From Allodiplogaster sudhausi (lineage: Eukaryota; Nematoda; Chromadorea; Rhabditida; Diplogasteridae): a DNA stretch of 64,000 bases. The stretch's first letter is position 1. Each line of letters opens with the position of its first letter. Position numbers and translations under genes: made by a program. The notes below the pieces were generated by a model. The model searched no databases and was not told the DNA's origin. It saw nothing but the letters and a program-made list of their open reading frames with translations. This document shows positions 11,893 through 24,063 of the stretch, one piece after another. The DNA lies in the NCBI GenBank assembly GCA_945643635.1, contig CALZFC010000030.1, forward strand, positions 471,501 to 535,500, written 5' to 3'.

Positions 11893-14604
11893 TTGAAAAA
11901 CGTATGCGCCGACGTTGTGTTGGCAGGCCATGGTCATGAAATTCGTATTTTATCAAGCATGTCATGCTCGTTCCGGCTTTATAATAGTAGTAGGAACCTG
12001 GGAAGTATCACAGCCGTATTCTACGAAAAATTTGAGTCAGGTTCCGCCACAATTCATGTCGATTGGAAAACGTATGCGCCGACGTTGTGTAGGCAGGCCA
12101 TGGTCATGAAATTCGTATTTTATCAAGCATGTCATGCTCGTTCCGGCTTTATAATAGTAGTAGGAACCTGGGAAGTATCACAGCCGTATTCTACGAAAAA
12201 TTTGAGTCAGGTTCCGCCACAATTCATGTCGATTGGAAAAAGCATGCGCCGACGTTGTGTTGGCAGGCCATGGTCATGACATTCGTATTTTATCAAGCAT
12301 GTCATGCTCGTTCCGGCTTTATAATAGTAGTAGGAACCTGGAAGTATCACAGCCGTATTCTACGAAAAGTTTGAGTCAGGTTCCGCCACAATTCATGTCG
12401 ATTGGAAAAAGTATGCGCCGACGTTGTGTTGGCAGGCCATGGTCATGACATTCGTATTTTATCAAGCATGTCATGCTCGTTCCGGCTTTATAATAGTAGT
12501 AGGAACCTGGGAAGTATCACAGCCGTATTCTACGAAAAGTTTGAGTCAGGTTCCGCCACAATTCATGTCGATTGAAAAACGTATGCGCCGACGTTGTGTT
12601 GGCAGGCCATGGTCATGAAATTCGTATTTTATCAAGCATGTCATGCTCGTTCCGGCTTTATAATAGTAGTAGGAACCTGGGAAGTATCACAGCCGTATTC
12701 TACGAAAATTTGAGTCAGGTTCCGCCACAATTCATGTCGATTGGAAAAAGTATGCGCCGACGTTGTGTTGGCAGGCCATGGTCATGACATTCGTATTTTA
12801 TCAAGCATGTCATGCTCGTTCCGGCTTTATAATAGTAGTAGGAACCTGGGAAGTATCACAGCCGTATTCTACGAAAAATTTGAGTCAGGTTCCGCCACAA
12901 TTCATGTCGATTGGAAAACGATGCGCCGACGTTGTGTACGCAGGCCATGGTCATGAATTCGTATTTTATCAAGCATGTCATGCTCGTTCCGGCTTTATAA
13001 TAGTAGTAGGAACCTGGGAAGTATCACAGCCGTATTCTACGAAAAATTTGAGTCAGGTTCCGCCACAATTCATGTCGATTGGAAAAAGTATGCGCCGACG
13101 TTGTGTTGGCAGGCCATGGTCATGACATTCGTATTTTATCAAGCATGTCATGCTCGTTCCGGCTTTATAATAGTAGTAGGAACCTGGGAAGTATCACAGC
13201 CGTATTCTACGAAAAATTTGAGTCAGGTTCCGCCACAATTCATGTCGATTGAAAAACGTATGCGCCGACGTTGTGTTGCAGGCCATGGTCATGAAATTCG
13301 TATTTTATCAAGCATGTCATGCTCGTTCCGGCTTTATAATAGTAGTAGGAACCTTGGAAGTATCACAGCCGTATTCTACGAAAAATTTGAGTCAGGTTCC
13401 GCCACAATTCATGTCGATTGGAAAACGTATGCGCCGACGTTGTGTAGGCAGGCCATGGTCATGAAATTCGTATTTTATCAAGCATGTCATGCTCGTTCCG
13501 GCTTTATAATAGTAGTAGGAACCTTGGAAGTATCACAGCCGTATTCTACGAAAAGTTTGAGTCAGGTTCCGCCACAATTCATGTCGATTGGAAAAAGCAT
13601 GCGCCGACGTTGTGTTGGCAGGCCATGGTCATGACATTCGTATTTTATCAAGCATGTCATGCTCGTTCCGGCTTTATAATAGTAGTAGGAACCTGGAAGT
13701 ATCACAGCCGTATTCTACGAAAAATTTGAGTCAGGTTCCGCCACAATTCATGTCGATTGGAAAAAGTATGCGCCGACGTTGTGTTGGCAGGCCATGGTCA
13801 TGACATTCGTATTTTATCAAGCATGTCATGCTCGTTCCGGCTTTATAATAGTAGTAGGAACCTGGGAAGTATCACAGCCGTATTCTACGAAAAGTTTGAG
13901 TCAGGTTCCGCCACAATTCATGTCGATTGAAAAACGTATGCGCCGACGTTGTGTTGCAGGCCATGGTCATGAAATTCGTATTTTATCAAGCATGTCATGC
14001 TCGTTCCGGCTTTATAATAGTAGTAGGAACCTTGGAAGTATCACAGCCGTATTCTACGAAAAATTTGAGTCAGGTTCCGCCACAATTCATGTCGATTGGA
14101 AAAAGTATGCGCCGACGTTGTGTTGGCAGGCCATGGTCATGACATTCGTATTTTATCAAGCATGTCATGCTCGTTCCGGCTTTATAATAGTAGTAGGAAC
14201 CTGGGAAGTATCACAGCCGTATTCTACGAAAAATTTGAGTCAGGTTCCGCCACAATTCATGTCGATTGGAAAACGAATGCGCCGACGTTGTGTACGCAGC
14301 CCTTGGTCATGAAATTCGTATTTTATCAAGCATGTCATGCTCGTTCCGGCTTTATAATAGTAGTAGGAACCTTGGAAGTATCACAGCCATATTCTACGAA
14401 AAGTTTGAGTCAGGTTCCGCCACAATTCATGTCGATTGGAAAAACATGCGCCGACGTTGTGTTGGCAGGCCATGGTCATGAAATTCGTATTTTATCAAGC
14501 ATGTCATGCTCGTTCCGGCTTTATAATAGTAGTAGGAACCTTGGAAGTATCACAGCCATATTCTACGAAAAGTTTGAGTCAGGTTCCGCCACAATTCATG
14601 TCGA
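11893..14604 (+). repeat. 8-monomer HOR (two 4-mers), two copies of about 1356 bp
   Basis: Monomers with TTGAAAAACG plus GTTG(G)CAGG begin at about 11893, 12572, 13249 and 13927, giving a 4-monomer spacing of 677-679 bp. The order between them alternates, so the true repeat is eight monomers: 11893 pairs with 13249 and 12572 with 13927. Shared one-base losses (AACCTGGAAG near 12335 and 13690) support the pairing. From about 11.62 kb TTCCGG is linked to AGTAGT, unlike upstream. AAAAGTTTG and AACCTTGG variants first become common here. Confidence 0.7.
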
Positions 14605-15452
14605 TTGGAAAAAGCATGCGCCGACGTTGTGTTGGCAGGCCATGGTCATGACATTCGTATTTTATCAAGCATGTCATGCTCGTTCCGGCTTTATAATAGT
14701 ATTAGGAACTCAGGAAGTATCACAGCCGTATTCTACGAAAAATTTGAGTCAGGTTCCGCCACAATTCATGTCGATTGGAAAACGAATGCGCCGACGTTGT
14801 GTACGCAGGCCATGGTCATGAAATTCGTATTTTATCAAGCATGTCATGCTCGTTCCGGCTTTATAATAGTAGTAGGAACCTGGGAAGTATCACAGCCGTA
14901 TTCTACGAAAAATTTGAGTCAGGTTCCGCCACAATTCATGTCGATTGGAAAAAGCATGCGCCGACGTTGTGTTGGCAGGCCATGGTCATGTCATTCGTAT
15001 TTTATCAAGCATGTCATGCTCGTTCCGGCTTTATAATAGTATTAGGAACTCGGGAAGTATCACAGCCGTATTCTACGAAAAATTTGAGTCAGGTTCCGCC
15101 ACAATTCATGTCGATTGGAAAACGAATGCGCCGACGTTGTGTACGCAGCCATGGTCATGAAATTCGTATTTTATCAAGCATGTCATGCTCGTTCCGGCTT
15201 TATAATAGTAGTAGGAACCTTGGAAGTATCACAGCCGTATTCTACGAAAAGTTTGAGTCAGGTTCCGCCACAATTCATGTCGATTGGAAAAAGCATGCGC
15301 CGACGTTGTGTTGGCAGGCCATGGTCATGACATTCGTATTTTATCAAGCATGTCATGCTCGTTCCGGCTTTATAATAGTATTAGGAACTCGGAAGTATCA
15401 CAGCCGTATTCTACGAAAAATTTGAGTCAGGTTCCGCCACAATTCATGTCGA
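14605..15452 (+). repeat. Transitional stretch into the 12-mer domain
   Basis: Five monomers that introduce the subtypes of the next domain: AACTCAGG, GTCATGTCATT, and CGA heads with CGCAG(C)CC. No stable period is visible. Confidence 0.55.
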
Positions 15453-18400
15453 TTGGAAAACGAATGCGCCGACGTTGTGTACGCAGCCCATGGTCATGAA
15501 ATTCGTATTTTATCAAGCATGTCATGCTCGTTCCGGCTTTATAATAGTAGTAGGAACCTGGGAAGTATCACAGCCGTATTCTACGAAAAATTTGAGTCAG
15601 GTTCCGCCACAATTCATGTCGATTGGAAAAAGCATGCGCCGACGTTGTGTTGGCAGGCCATGGTCATGTCATTCGTATTTTATCAAGCATGTCATGCTCG
15701 TTCTGGCTTTATAATAGTAGTAGGAACCTGGGAAGTATCACAGCCGTATTCTACGAAAAATTTGAGTCAGGTTCCGCCACAATTCATGTCGATTGAAAAA
15801 GGATGCGCCGACGTTGTGTTGGCAGGCCATGGTCATGACATTCGTATTTTATCAAGCATGTCATGCTCGTTCCGGCTTTATAATAGTATTAGGAACTCGG
15901 GAATTATCACAGCCGTATTCTACGAAAAATTTGAGTCAGGTTCCGCCACAATTCATGTCGATTGGAAAACGTATGCGCCGACGTTGTGTAGGCAGGCCAT
16001 GGTCATGAAATTCGTATTTTATCAAGCATGTCATGCTCGTTCTGGCTTTATAATAGTAGTAAGAACCTGGGAAGTATCACAGCCGTATTCTACGAAAAAT
16101 TTGAGTCAGGTTCCGCCACAATTTATGTCGATTGGAAAAAGCATGCGCCGACGTTGTGTTGGCAGGCCATGGTCATGTCATTCGTATTTTATCAAGCATG
16201 TCATGTTCGTTCCGGCTTTATAATAGTATTAGGACCTCGGGAAGTATCACAACCATATTCTACGAAAAGTTTGAGTCAGGTTCCGCCACAATTCATGTCG
16301 ATTGGAAAAAGCATGCGCCGACGTTGTGTTGGCAGGCCATGGTCATGACATTCGTATTTTATCAAGCATGTCATGCTCGTTCCGGCTTTATAATAGTATT
16401 AGGACCTCGGGAAGTATCACAACCATATTCTACGAAAAGTTTGAGTCAGGTTCCGCCACAATTCATGTCGATTGGAAAAAGCATGCGCCGACGTTGTGTT
16501 GGCAGGCCATGGTCATGACATTCGTATTTTATCAAGCATGTCATGCTCGTTCCGGCTTTATAATAGTAGTAGGAACCTGGGAAGTATCACAGCCGTATTC
16601 TACGAAAAGTTTGAGTCAGGTTCCGCCACAATTCATGTCGATTGGAAAAACATGCGCCGACGTTGTGTTGGCAGGCCATGGTCATGAAATTCGTATTTTA
16701 TCAAGCATGTCATGCTCGTTCCGGCTTTATAATAGTAGTAGGAACCTGGGAAGTATCACAGCCGTATTCTACGAAAAGTTTGAGTCAGGTTCCGCCACAA
16801 TTCATGTCGATTGGAAAAAGCATGCGCCGACGTTGTGTTGGCAGGCCATGGTCATGACATTCGTATTTTATCAAGCATGTCATGCTCGTTCCGGCTTTAT
16901 AATAGTATTAGGAACTCAGGAAGTATCACAGCCGTATTCTACGAAAAATTTGAGTCAGGTTCCGCCACAATTCATGTCGATTGGAAAACGAATGCGCCGA
17001 CGTTGTGTGCGTAGCCCATGGTCATGAAATTCGTATTTTATCAAGCATGTCATGCTCGTTCCGGCTTTATAATAGTAGTAGGAACCTTGGAAGTATCACA
17101 GCCATATTCTACGAAAAGTTTGAGTCAGGTTCCGCCACAATTCATGTCGATTGGAAAAACATGCGCCGACGTTGTGTTGGCAGGCCATGGTCATGAAATT
17201 CGTATTTTATCAAGCATGTCATGCTCGTTCCGGCTTTATAATAGTAGTAGGAACCTGGAAGTATCACAGCCATATTCTACGAAAAGTTTGAGTCAGGTTC
17301 CGCCACAATTCATGTCGATTGGAAAAAGCATGCGCCGACGTTGTGTTGGCAGGCCATGGTCATGACATTCGTATTTTATCAAGCATGTCATGCTCGTTCC
17401 GGCTTTATAATAGTATTAGGAACTCAGGAAGTATCACAGCCGTATTCTACGAAAAATTTGAGTCAGGTTCCGCCACAATTCATGTCGATTGGAAAACGAA
17501 TGCGCCGACGTTGTGTACGCAGCCCATGGTCATGAAATTCGTATTTTATCAAGCATGTCATGCTCGTTCCGGCTTTATAATAGTAGTAAGAACCTGGGAA
17601 GTATCACAGCCGTATTCTACGAAAAATTTGAGTCAGGTTCCGCCACAATTCATGTCGATTGGAAAAAGCATGCGCCGACGTTGTGTTGGCAGGCCATGGT
17701 CATGTCATTCGTATTTTATCAAGCATGTCATGCTCGTTCTGGCTTTATAATAGTAGTAGGAACCTGGGAAGTATCACAGCCGTATTCTACGAAAAATTTG
17801 AGTCAGGTTCCGCCACAATTCATGTCGATTGAAAAAGGATGCGCCGACGTTGTGTTGGCAGGCCATGGTCATGACATTCGTATTTTATCAAGCATGTCAT
17901 GCTCGTTCCGGCTTTATAATAGTATTAGGAACTCGGGAAGTATCACAGCCGTATTCTACGAAAAATTTGAGTCAGGTTCCGCCACAATTCATGTCGATTG
18001 GAAAACGTATGCGCCGACGTTGTGTAGGCAGGCCATGGTCATGAAATTCGTATTTTATCAAGCATGTCATGCTCGTTCTGGCTTTATAATAGTAGTAAGG
18101 AACCTGGGAAGTATCACAGCCGTATTCTACGAAAAATTTGAGTCAGGTTCCGCCACAATTCATGTCGATTGGAAAAAGCATGCGCCGACGTTGTGTTGGC
18201 AGGCCATGGTCATGTCATTCGTATTTTATCAAGCATGTCATGCTCGTTCCGGCTTTATAATAGTATTAGGACCTCGGGAAGTATCACAGCCGTATTCTAC
18301 GAAAAGTTTGAGTCAGGTTCCGCCACAATTCATGTCGATTGGAAAAAGCATGCGCCGACGTTGTGTTGGCAGGCCATGGTCATGACATTCGTATTTTATC

Positions 18401-19526
18401 AAGCATGTCATGCTCGTTCCGGCTTTATAATAGTATTAGGACCTCGGGAAGTATCACAGCCATATTCTACGAAAAGTTTGAGTCAGGTTCCGCCACAATT
18501 CATGTCGATTGGAAAAAGCATGCGCCGACGTTGTGTTGGCAGGCCATGGTCATGACATTCGTATTTTATCAAGCATGTCATGCTCGTTCCGGCTTTATAA
18601 TAGTAGTAGGAACCTTGGAAGTATCACAGCCGTATTCTACGAAAAGTTTGAGTCAGGTTCCGCCACAATTCATGTCGATTGGAAAAACATGCGCCGACGT
18701 TGTGTTGGCAGGCCATGGTCATGAAATTCGTATTTTATCAAGCATGTCATGCTCGTTCCGGCTTTATAATAGTAGTAGGAACCTTGGAAGTATCACAGCC
18801 GTATTCTACGAAAAGTTTGAGTCAGGTTCCGCCACAATTCATGTCGATTGGAAAAAGCATGCGCCGACGTTGTGTTGGCAGGCCATGGTCATGACATTCG
18901 TATTTTATCAAGCATGTCATGCTCGTTCCGGCTTTATAATAGTATTAGGAACTCAGGAAGTATCACAGCCGTATTCTACGAAAAATTTGAGTCAGGTTCC
19001 GCCACAATTCATGTCGATTGGAAAACGAATGCGCCGACGTTGTGTGCGCAGGCCCTGGTCATGAAATTCGTATTTTATCAAGCATGTCATGCTCGTTCCG
19101 GCTTTATAATAGTAGTAGGAACCTTGGAAGTATCACAGCCGTATTCTACGAAAAGTTTGAGTCAGGTTCCGCCACAATTCATGTCGATTGGAAAAACATG
19201 CGCCGACGTTGTGTTGGCAGGCCATGGTCATGAAATTCGTATTTTATCAAGCATGTCATGCTCGTTCCGGCTTTATAATAGTAGTAGGAACCTTGGAAGT
19301 ATCACAGCCATATTCTACGAAAAGTTTGAGTCAGGTTCCGCCACAATTCATGTCGATTGGAAAAAGCATGCGCCGACGTTGTGTTGGCAGGCCATGGTCA
19401 TGACATTCGTATTTTATCAAGCATGTCATGCTCGTTCCGGCTTTATAATAGTATTAGGAACTCAGGAAGTATCACAGCCGTATTCTACGAAAAATTTGAG
19501 TCAGGTTCCGCCACAATTCATGTCGA
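15453..19526 (+). repeat. 12-monomer HOR, two copies of about 2037 bp
   Basis: The subtype order from 15453 repeats from 17489. It runs CGA/TACG head; GTCATT with TTCTGG; TTGAAAAAGG head; CGT/TAGG with TTCTGG and AGTAAG; GTCATT with ACCTCGGG; two GACATT copies; an AAAAACATG copy; AGC head with AACTCAGG; CGA/TGCG head; AAAAACATG; AGC head. The AAAAAGGATG monomer begins at about 15793 and 17829, 2036 bp apart. One difference is an extra A near 18098 (AGTAAGGAACC). Confidence 0.75.
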
Positions 19527-22500
19527 TTGGAAAACGAATGCGCCGTCGTTGTGTACGCAGCCCTTGGTCATGAAATTCGTATTTTATCAAGCATGTCATG
19601 CTCGTTCCGGCTTTATAATAGTAGTAAGAACCTGGGAAGTATCACAGCCGTATTCTACGAAAAATTTGAGTCAGGTTCCGCCACCATTCATGTCGATTGG
19701 AAAAAGCATGCGCCGACGTTGTGTTGGCAGGCCATGGTCATGTCATTCGTATTTTATCAAGCATGTCATGCTCGTTCCGGCTTTATAATAGTATTAGGAA
19801 CTCGGGAAGTATCACAGCCGTATTCTACGAAAAATTTGAGTCAGGTTCCGCCACAATTCATGTCGATTGGAAAACGAATGCGCCGACGTTGTGTACGCAG
19901 CCCTTGGTCATGAAATTCGTATTTTATCAAGCATGTCATGCTCGTTCCGGCTTTATAATAGTAGTAGGAACCTTGGAAGTATCACAGCCATATTCTACGA
20001 AAAGTTTGAGTCAGGTTCCGCCACAATTCATGTCGATTGGAAAAAGCATGCGCCGACGTTGTGTTGGCAGGCCATGGTCATGACATTCGTATTTTATCAA
20101 GCATGTCATGCTCGTTCCGGCTTTATAATAGTATTAGGAACTCAGGAAGTATCACAGCCGTATTCTACGAAAAATTTGAGTCAGGTTCCGCCACAATTCA
20201 TGTCGATTGGAAAACGAATGCGCCGTCGTTGTGTACGCAGCCCTTGGTCATGAAATTCGTATTTTATCAAGCATGTCATGCTCGTTCCGGCTTTATAATA
20301 GTAGTAAGAACCTGGGAAGTATCACAGCCGTATTCTACGAAAAATTTGAGTCAGGTTCCGCCACCATTCATGTCGATTGGAAAAAGCATGCGCCGACGTT
20401 GTGTTGGCAGGCCATGGTCATGTCATTCGTATTTTATCAAGCATGTCATGCTCGTTCTGGCTTTATAATAGTAGTAGGAACCTGGGAAGTATCACAGCCG
20501 TATTCTACGAAAAATTTGAGTCAGGTTCCGCCACAATTCATGTCGATTGGAAAAAGGATGCGCCGACGTTGTGTTGGCAGGCCATGGTCATGACATTCGT
20601 ATTTTATCAAGCATGTCATGCTCGTTCCGGCTTTATAATAATAGTATTAGGAACTCGGGAATTATCACAGCCGTATTCTACGAAAAATTTGAGTCAGGTT
20701 CCGCCACAATTCATGTCGATTGGAAAACGTATGCGCCGACGTTGTGTAGGCAGGCCATGGTCATGAAATTCGTATTTTATCAAGCATGTCATGCTCGTTC
20801 CGGCTTTATAATAGTATTAGGACCTCGGGAAGTATCACAACCATATTCTACGAAAAGTTTGAGTCAGGTTCCGCCACAATTCATGTCGATTGGAAAAAGC
20901 ATGCGCCGACGTTGTGTTGGCAAACCATGGTCATGACATTCGTATTTTATCAAGCATGTCATGCTCGTTCCGGCTTTATAATAGTATTAGGACCTCGGGA
21001 AGTATCACAACCATATTCTACGAAAAGTTTGAGTCAGGTTCCGCCACAATTCATGTCGATTGGAAAAAGCATGCGCCGACGTTGTGTTGGCAGGCCATGG
21101 TCATGACATTCGTATTTTATCAAGCATGTCATGCTCGTTCCGGCTTTATAATAGTAGTAGTAACCTGGGAAGTATCACAACCATATTCACGAAAAGTTTG
21201 AGTCAGGTTCCGCCACAATTCATGTCGATTGGAAAACGAATGCGCCGTTGTTGTGTGCGTAGCCCTTGGTCATGAAATTCGTATTTTATCAAGCATGTCA
21301 TGCTCGTTCCGGCTTTATAATAGTAGTAGGAACCTTGGAAGTATCACAGCCATATTCTACGAAAAGTTTGAGTCAGGTTCCGCCACAATTCATGTCGATT
21401 GGAAAAACATGCGCCGACGTTGTGTTGGCAGGCCATGGTCATGAAATTCGTATTTTATCAAGCATGTCATGCTCGTTCCGGCTTTATAATAGTAGTAGGA
21501 ACCTTGGAAGTATCACAGCCATATTCTACGAAAAGTTTGAGTCAGGTTCCGCCACAATTCATGTCGATTGGAAAAAGCATGCGCCGACGTTGTGTTGGCA
21601 GGCCATGGTCATGACATTCGTATTTTATCAAGCATGTCATGCTCGTTCCGGCTTTATAATAGTATTAGGAACTCAGGAAGTATCACAGCCGTATTCTACG
21701 AAAAATTTGAGTCAGGTTCCGCCACAATTCATGTCGATTGGAAAACGAATGCGCCGTCGTTGTGTACGCAGCCCTTGGTCATGAAATTCGTATTTTATCA
21801 AGCATGTCATGCTCGTTCCGGCTTTATAATAGTAGTAGGAACCTGGGAAGTATCACAGCCGTATTCTACGAAAAATTTGAGTCAGGTTCCGCCACCATTC
21901 ATGTCGATTGGAAAAAGCATGCGCCGACGTTGTGTTGGCAGGCCATGGTCATGTCATTCGTATTTTATCAAGCATGTCATGCTCGTTCCGGCTTTATAAT
22001 AGTATTAGGAACTCGGGAAGTATCACAGCCGTATTCTACGAAAAATTTGAGTCAGGTTCCGCCACAATTCATGTCGATTGGAAAACGAATGCGCCGACGT
22101 TGTGTACGCAGCCCTTGGTCATGAAATTCGTATTTTATCAAGCATGTCATGCTCGTTCCGGCTTTATAATAGTAGTAGTAACCTGGGAAGTATCACAACC
22201 ATATTCACGAAAAGTTTGAGTCAGGTTCCGCCACAATTCATGTCGATTGGAAAACGAATGCGCCGTTGTTGTGTGCGTAGCCCTTGGTCATGAAATTCGT
22301 ATTTTATCAAGCATGTCATGCTCGTTCCGGCTTTATAATAGTAGTAGGAACCTTGGAAGTATCACAGCCATATCTACGAAAAGTTTGAGTCAGGTTCCGC
22401 CACAATTCATGTCGATTGGAAAAACATGCGCCGACGTTGTGTTGGCAGGCCATGGTCATGAAATTCGTATTTTATCAAGCATGTCATGCTCGTTCCGGCT

Positions 22501-24013
22501 TTATAATAGTAGTAGGAACCTTGGAAGTATCACAGCCATATTCTACGAAAAGTTTGAGTCAGGTTCCGCCACAATTCATGTCGATTGGAAAAAGCATGCG
22601 CCGACGTTGTGTTGGCAGGCCATGGTCATGACATTCGTATTTTATCAAGCATGTCATGCTCGTTCCGGCTTTATAATAGTATTAGGAACTCAGGAAGTAT
22701 CACAATCGTATTCTACGAAAAATTTGAGTCAGGTTCCGCCACAATTCATGTCGATTGGAAAACGAATGCGCCGTCGTTGTGTACGCAGCCCTTGGTCATG
22801 AAATTCGTATTTTATCAAGCATGTCATGCTCGTTCCGGCTTTATAATAGTAGTAAGAACCTGGGAAGTATCACAGCCGTATTCTACGAAAAATTTGAGTC
22901 AGGTTCCGCCACCATTCATGTCGATTGGAAAAAGCATGCGCCGACGTTGTGTTGGCAGGCCATGGTCATGTCATTCGTATTTTATCAAGCATGTCATGCT
23001 CGTTCCGGCTTTATAATAGTATTAGGAACTCGGGAAGTATCACAGCCGTATTCTACGAAAAATTTGAGTCAGGTTCCGCCACAATTCATGTCGATTGGAA
23101 AACGAATGCGCCGACGTTGTGTACGCAGCCCTTGGTCATGAAATTCGTATTTTATCAAGCATGTCATGCTCGTTCCGGCTTTATAATAGTAGTAGGAACC
23201 TTGGAAGTATCACAGCCATATTCTACGAAAAGTTTGAGTCAGGTTCCGCCACAATTCATGTCGATTGGAAAAAGCATGAGCCGACGTTGTGTTGGCAGGC
23301 CATGGTCATGACATTCGTATTTTATCAAGCATGTCATGCTCGTTCCGGCTTTATAATAGTATTAGGAACTCAGGAAGTATCACAGCCGTATTCTACGAAA
23401 AATTTGAGTCAGGTTCCGCCACAATTCATGTCGATTGGAAAACGAATGCGCCGTCGTTGTGTACGCAGCCCTTGGTCATGAAATTCGTATTTTATCAAGC
23501 ATGTCATGCTCGTTCCGGCTTTATAATAGTAGTAAGAACCTGGGAAGTATCACAGCCGTATTCTACGAAAAATTTGAGTCAGGTTCCGCCACCATTCATG
23601 TCGATTGGAAAAAGCATGCGCCGACGTTGTGTTGGCAGGCCATGGTCATGTCATTCGTATTTTATCAAGCATGTCATGCTCGTTCTGGCTTTATAATAGT
23701 AGTAGGAACCTGGGAAGTATCACAGCCGTATTCTACGAAAAATTTGAGTCAGGTTCCGCCACAATTCATGTCGATTGGAAAAAGGATGCGCCGACGTTGT
23801 GTTGGCAGGCCATGGTCATGACATTCGTATTTTATCAAGCATGTCATGCTCGTTCCGGCTTTATAATAGTATTAGGAACTCGGGAATTATCACAGCCGTA
23901 TTCTACGAAAAATTTGAGTCAGGTTCCGCCACAATTCATGTCGATTGGAAAACGTATGCGCCGACGTTGTGTAGGCAGGCCATGGTCATGAAATTCGTAT
24001 TTTATCAAGCATG
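19527..24013 (+). repeat. Rearranged 12-mer-derived domain ending at the first orientation switch
   Basis: Same subtypes as the 12-mer plus new variants: GCCGTCG heads (about 19527, 20207, 21738, 22755, 23435), CCACCATTC, AGTAGTAGTAACC with CATATTCACG (about 21190, 22206), a 3-bp ATA gain near 20637, and CAAACCATGG at 20921. A 6-monomer tandem duplication places 21229-22246 beside 22247-23264. The order opening the domain at about 20037 returns at about 23265, 19 monomers later, and is cut at 24013. Confidence 0.7.
21229..23264 (+). repeat. 6-monomer tandem duplication (about 1018 bp units)
   Basis: Both units read: GCCGTTG head, AAAAACATG, AGC head with AACTCAGG, GCCGTCG head, GTCATT, CGA head with CCTTGG. 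Both are preceded by the rare AGTAGTAGTAACC/CATATTCACG monomer. The mirror arm in block B has only one such unit, so either A gained one or B lost one. Confidence 0.7.
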
Positions 24014-24063
24014 ATACTATTATAAAGCCGGAACGAGCATGACATGCTTGATAAAATACGAAT
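23963..24063. other. Orientation switch 1 (plus to minus), breakpoint 24013/24014
   Basis: Plus-strand satellite runs to AAGCATG ending at 24013 (monomer position 84) and is joined directly to ATACTATTATAAAG, the complement of monomer positions 113 downward. There is no filler and no clear microhomology. The break lies at the centre of the AGCATG-T-CATGCT dyad. The nearest inverted arms are ATTCGTATTTTATCAAGCATG ending at 24013 and its exact complement beginning at 24043, with a 29-base loop between. True subtype symmetry, however, centres near 23688 rather than on the break. Confidence 0.9.

Larger units (their letters stand above)
1..24013 (+). repeat. Satellite block A, about 170-bp monomers, plus orientation
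   Basis: About 141 head-to-tail monomers follow one another with no other sequence between them. Taking the CACAATTC at base 1 as monomer start, copies begin at 1, 170, 340, 509 and so on; 169-bp copies arise by single-base losses, often in the A-run or in CTCGGG. The monomer is about 44% G+C and lacks CpG depletion. Variation is concentrated at a few linked sites: AGC/AGT/CGT/CGA/AGG before ATGCG, TTGG/TAGG/TACG after GTTGTG, GACATT/GAAATT/GTCATT, TTCCGG/TTCTGG and AGTATT/AGTAGT. This is the signature of a satellite homogenised by unequal exchange or gene conversion. The family is not recognised; centromeric or pericentromeric placement is inferred from length and organisation, not shown. 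Confidence 0.97.

Noticed and set aside
23363..24042. Transposon insertion or terminal inverted repeat as the cause of the first switch
   Set aside because: No foreign sequence, target-site duplication or transposase remnant is present. The spacer is ordinary plus-orientation satellite.
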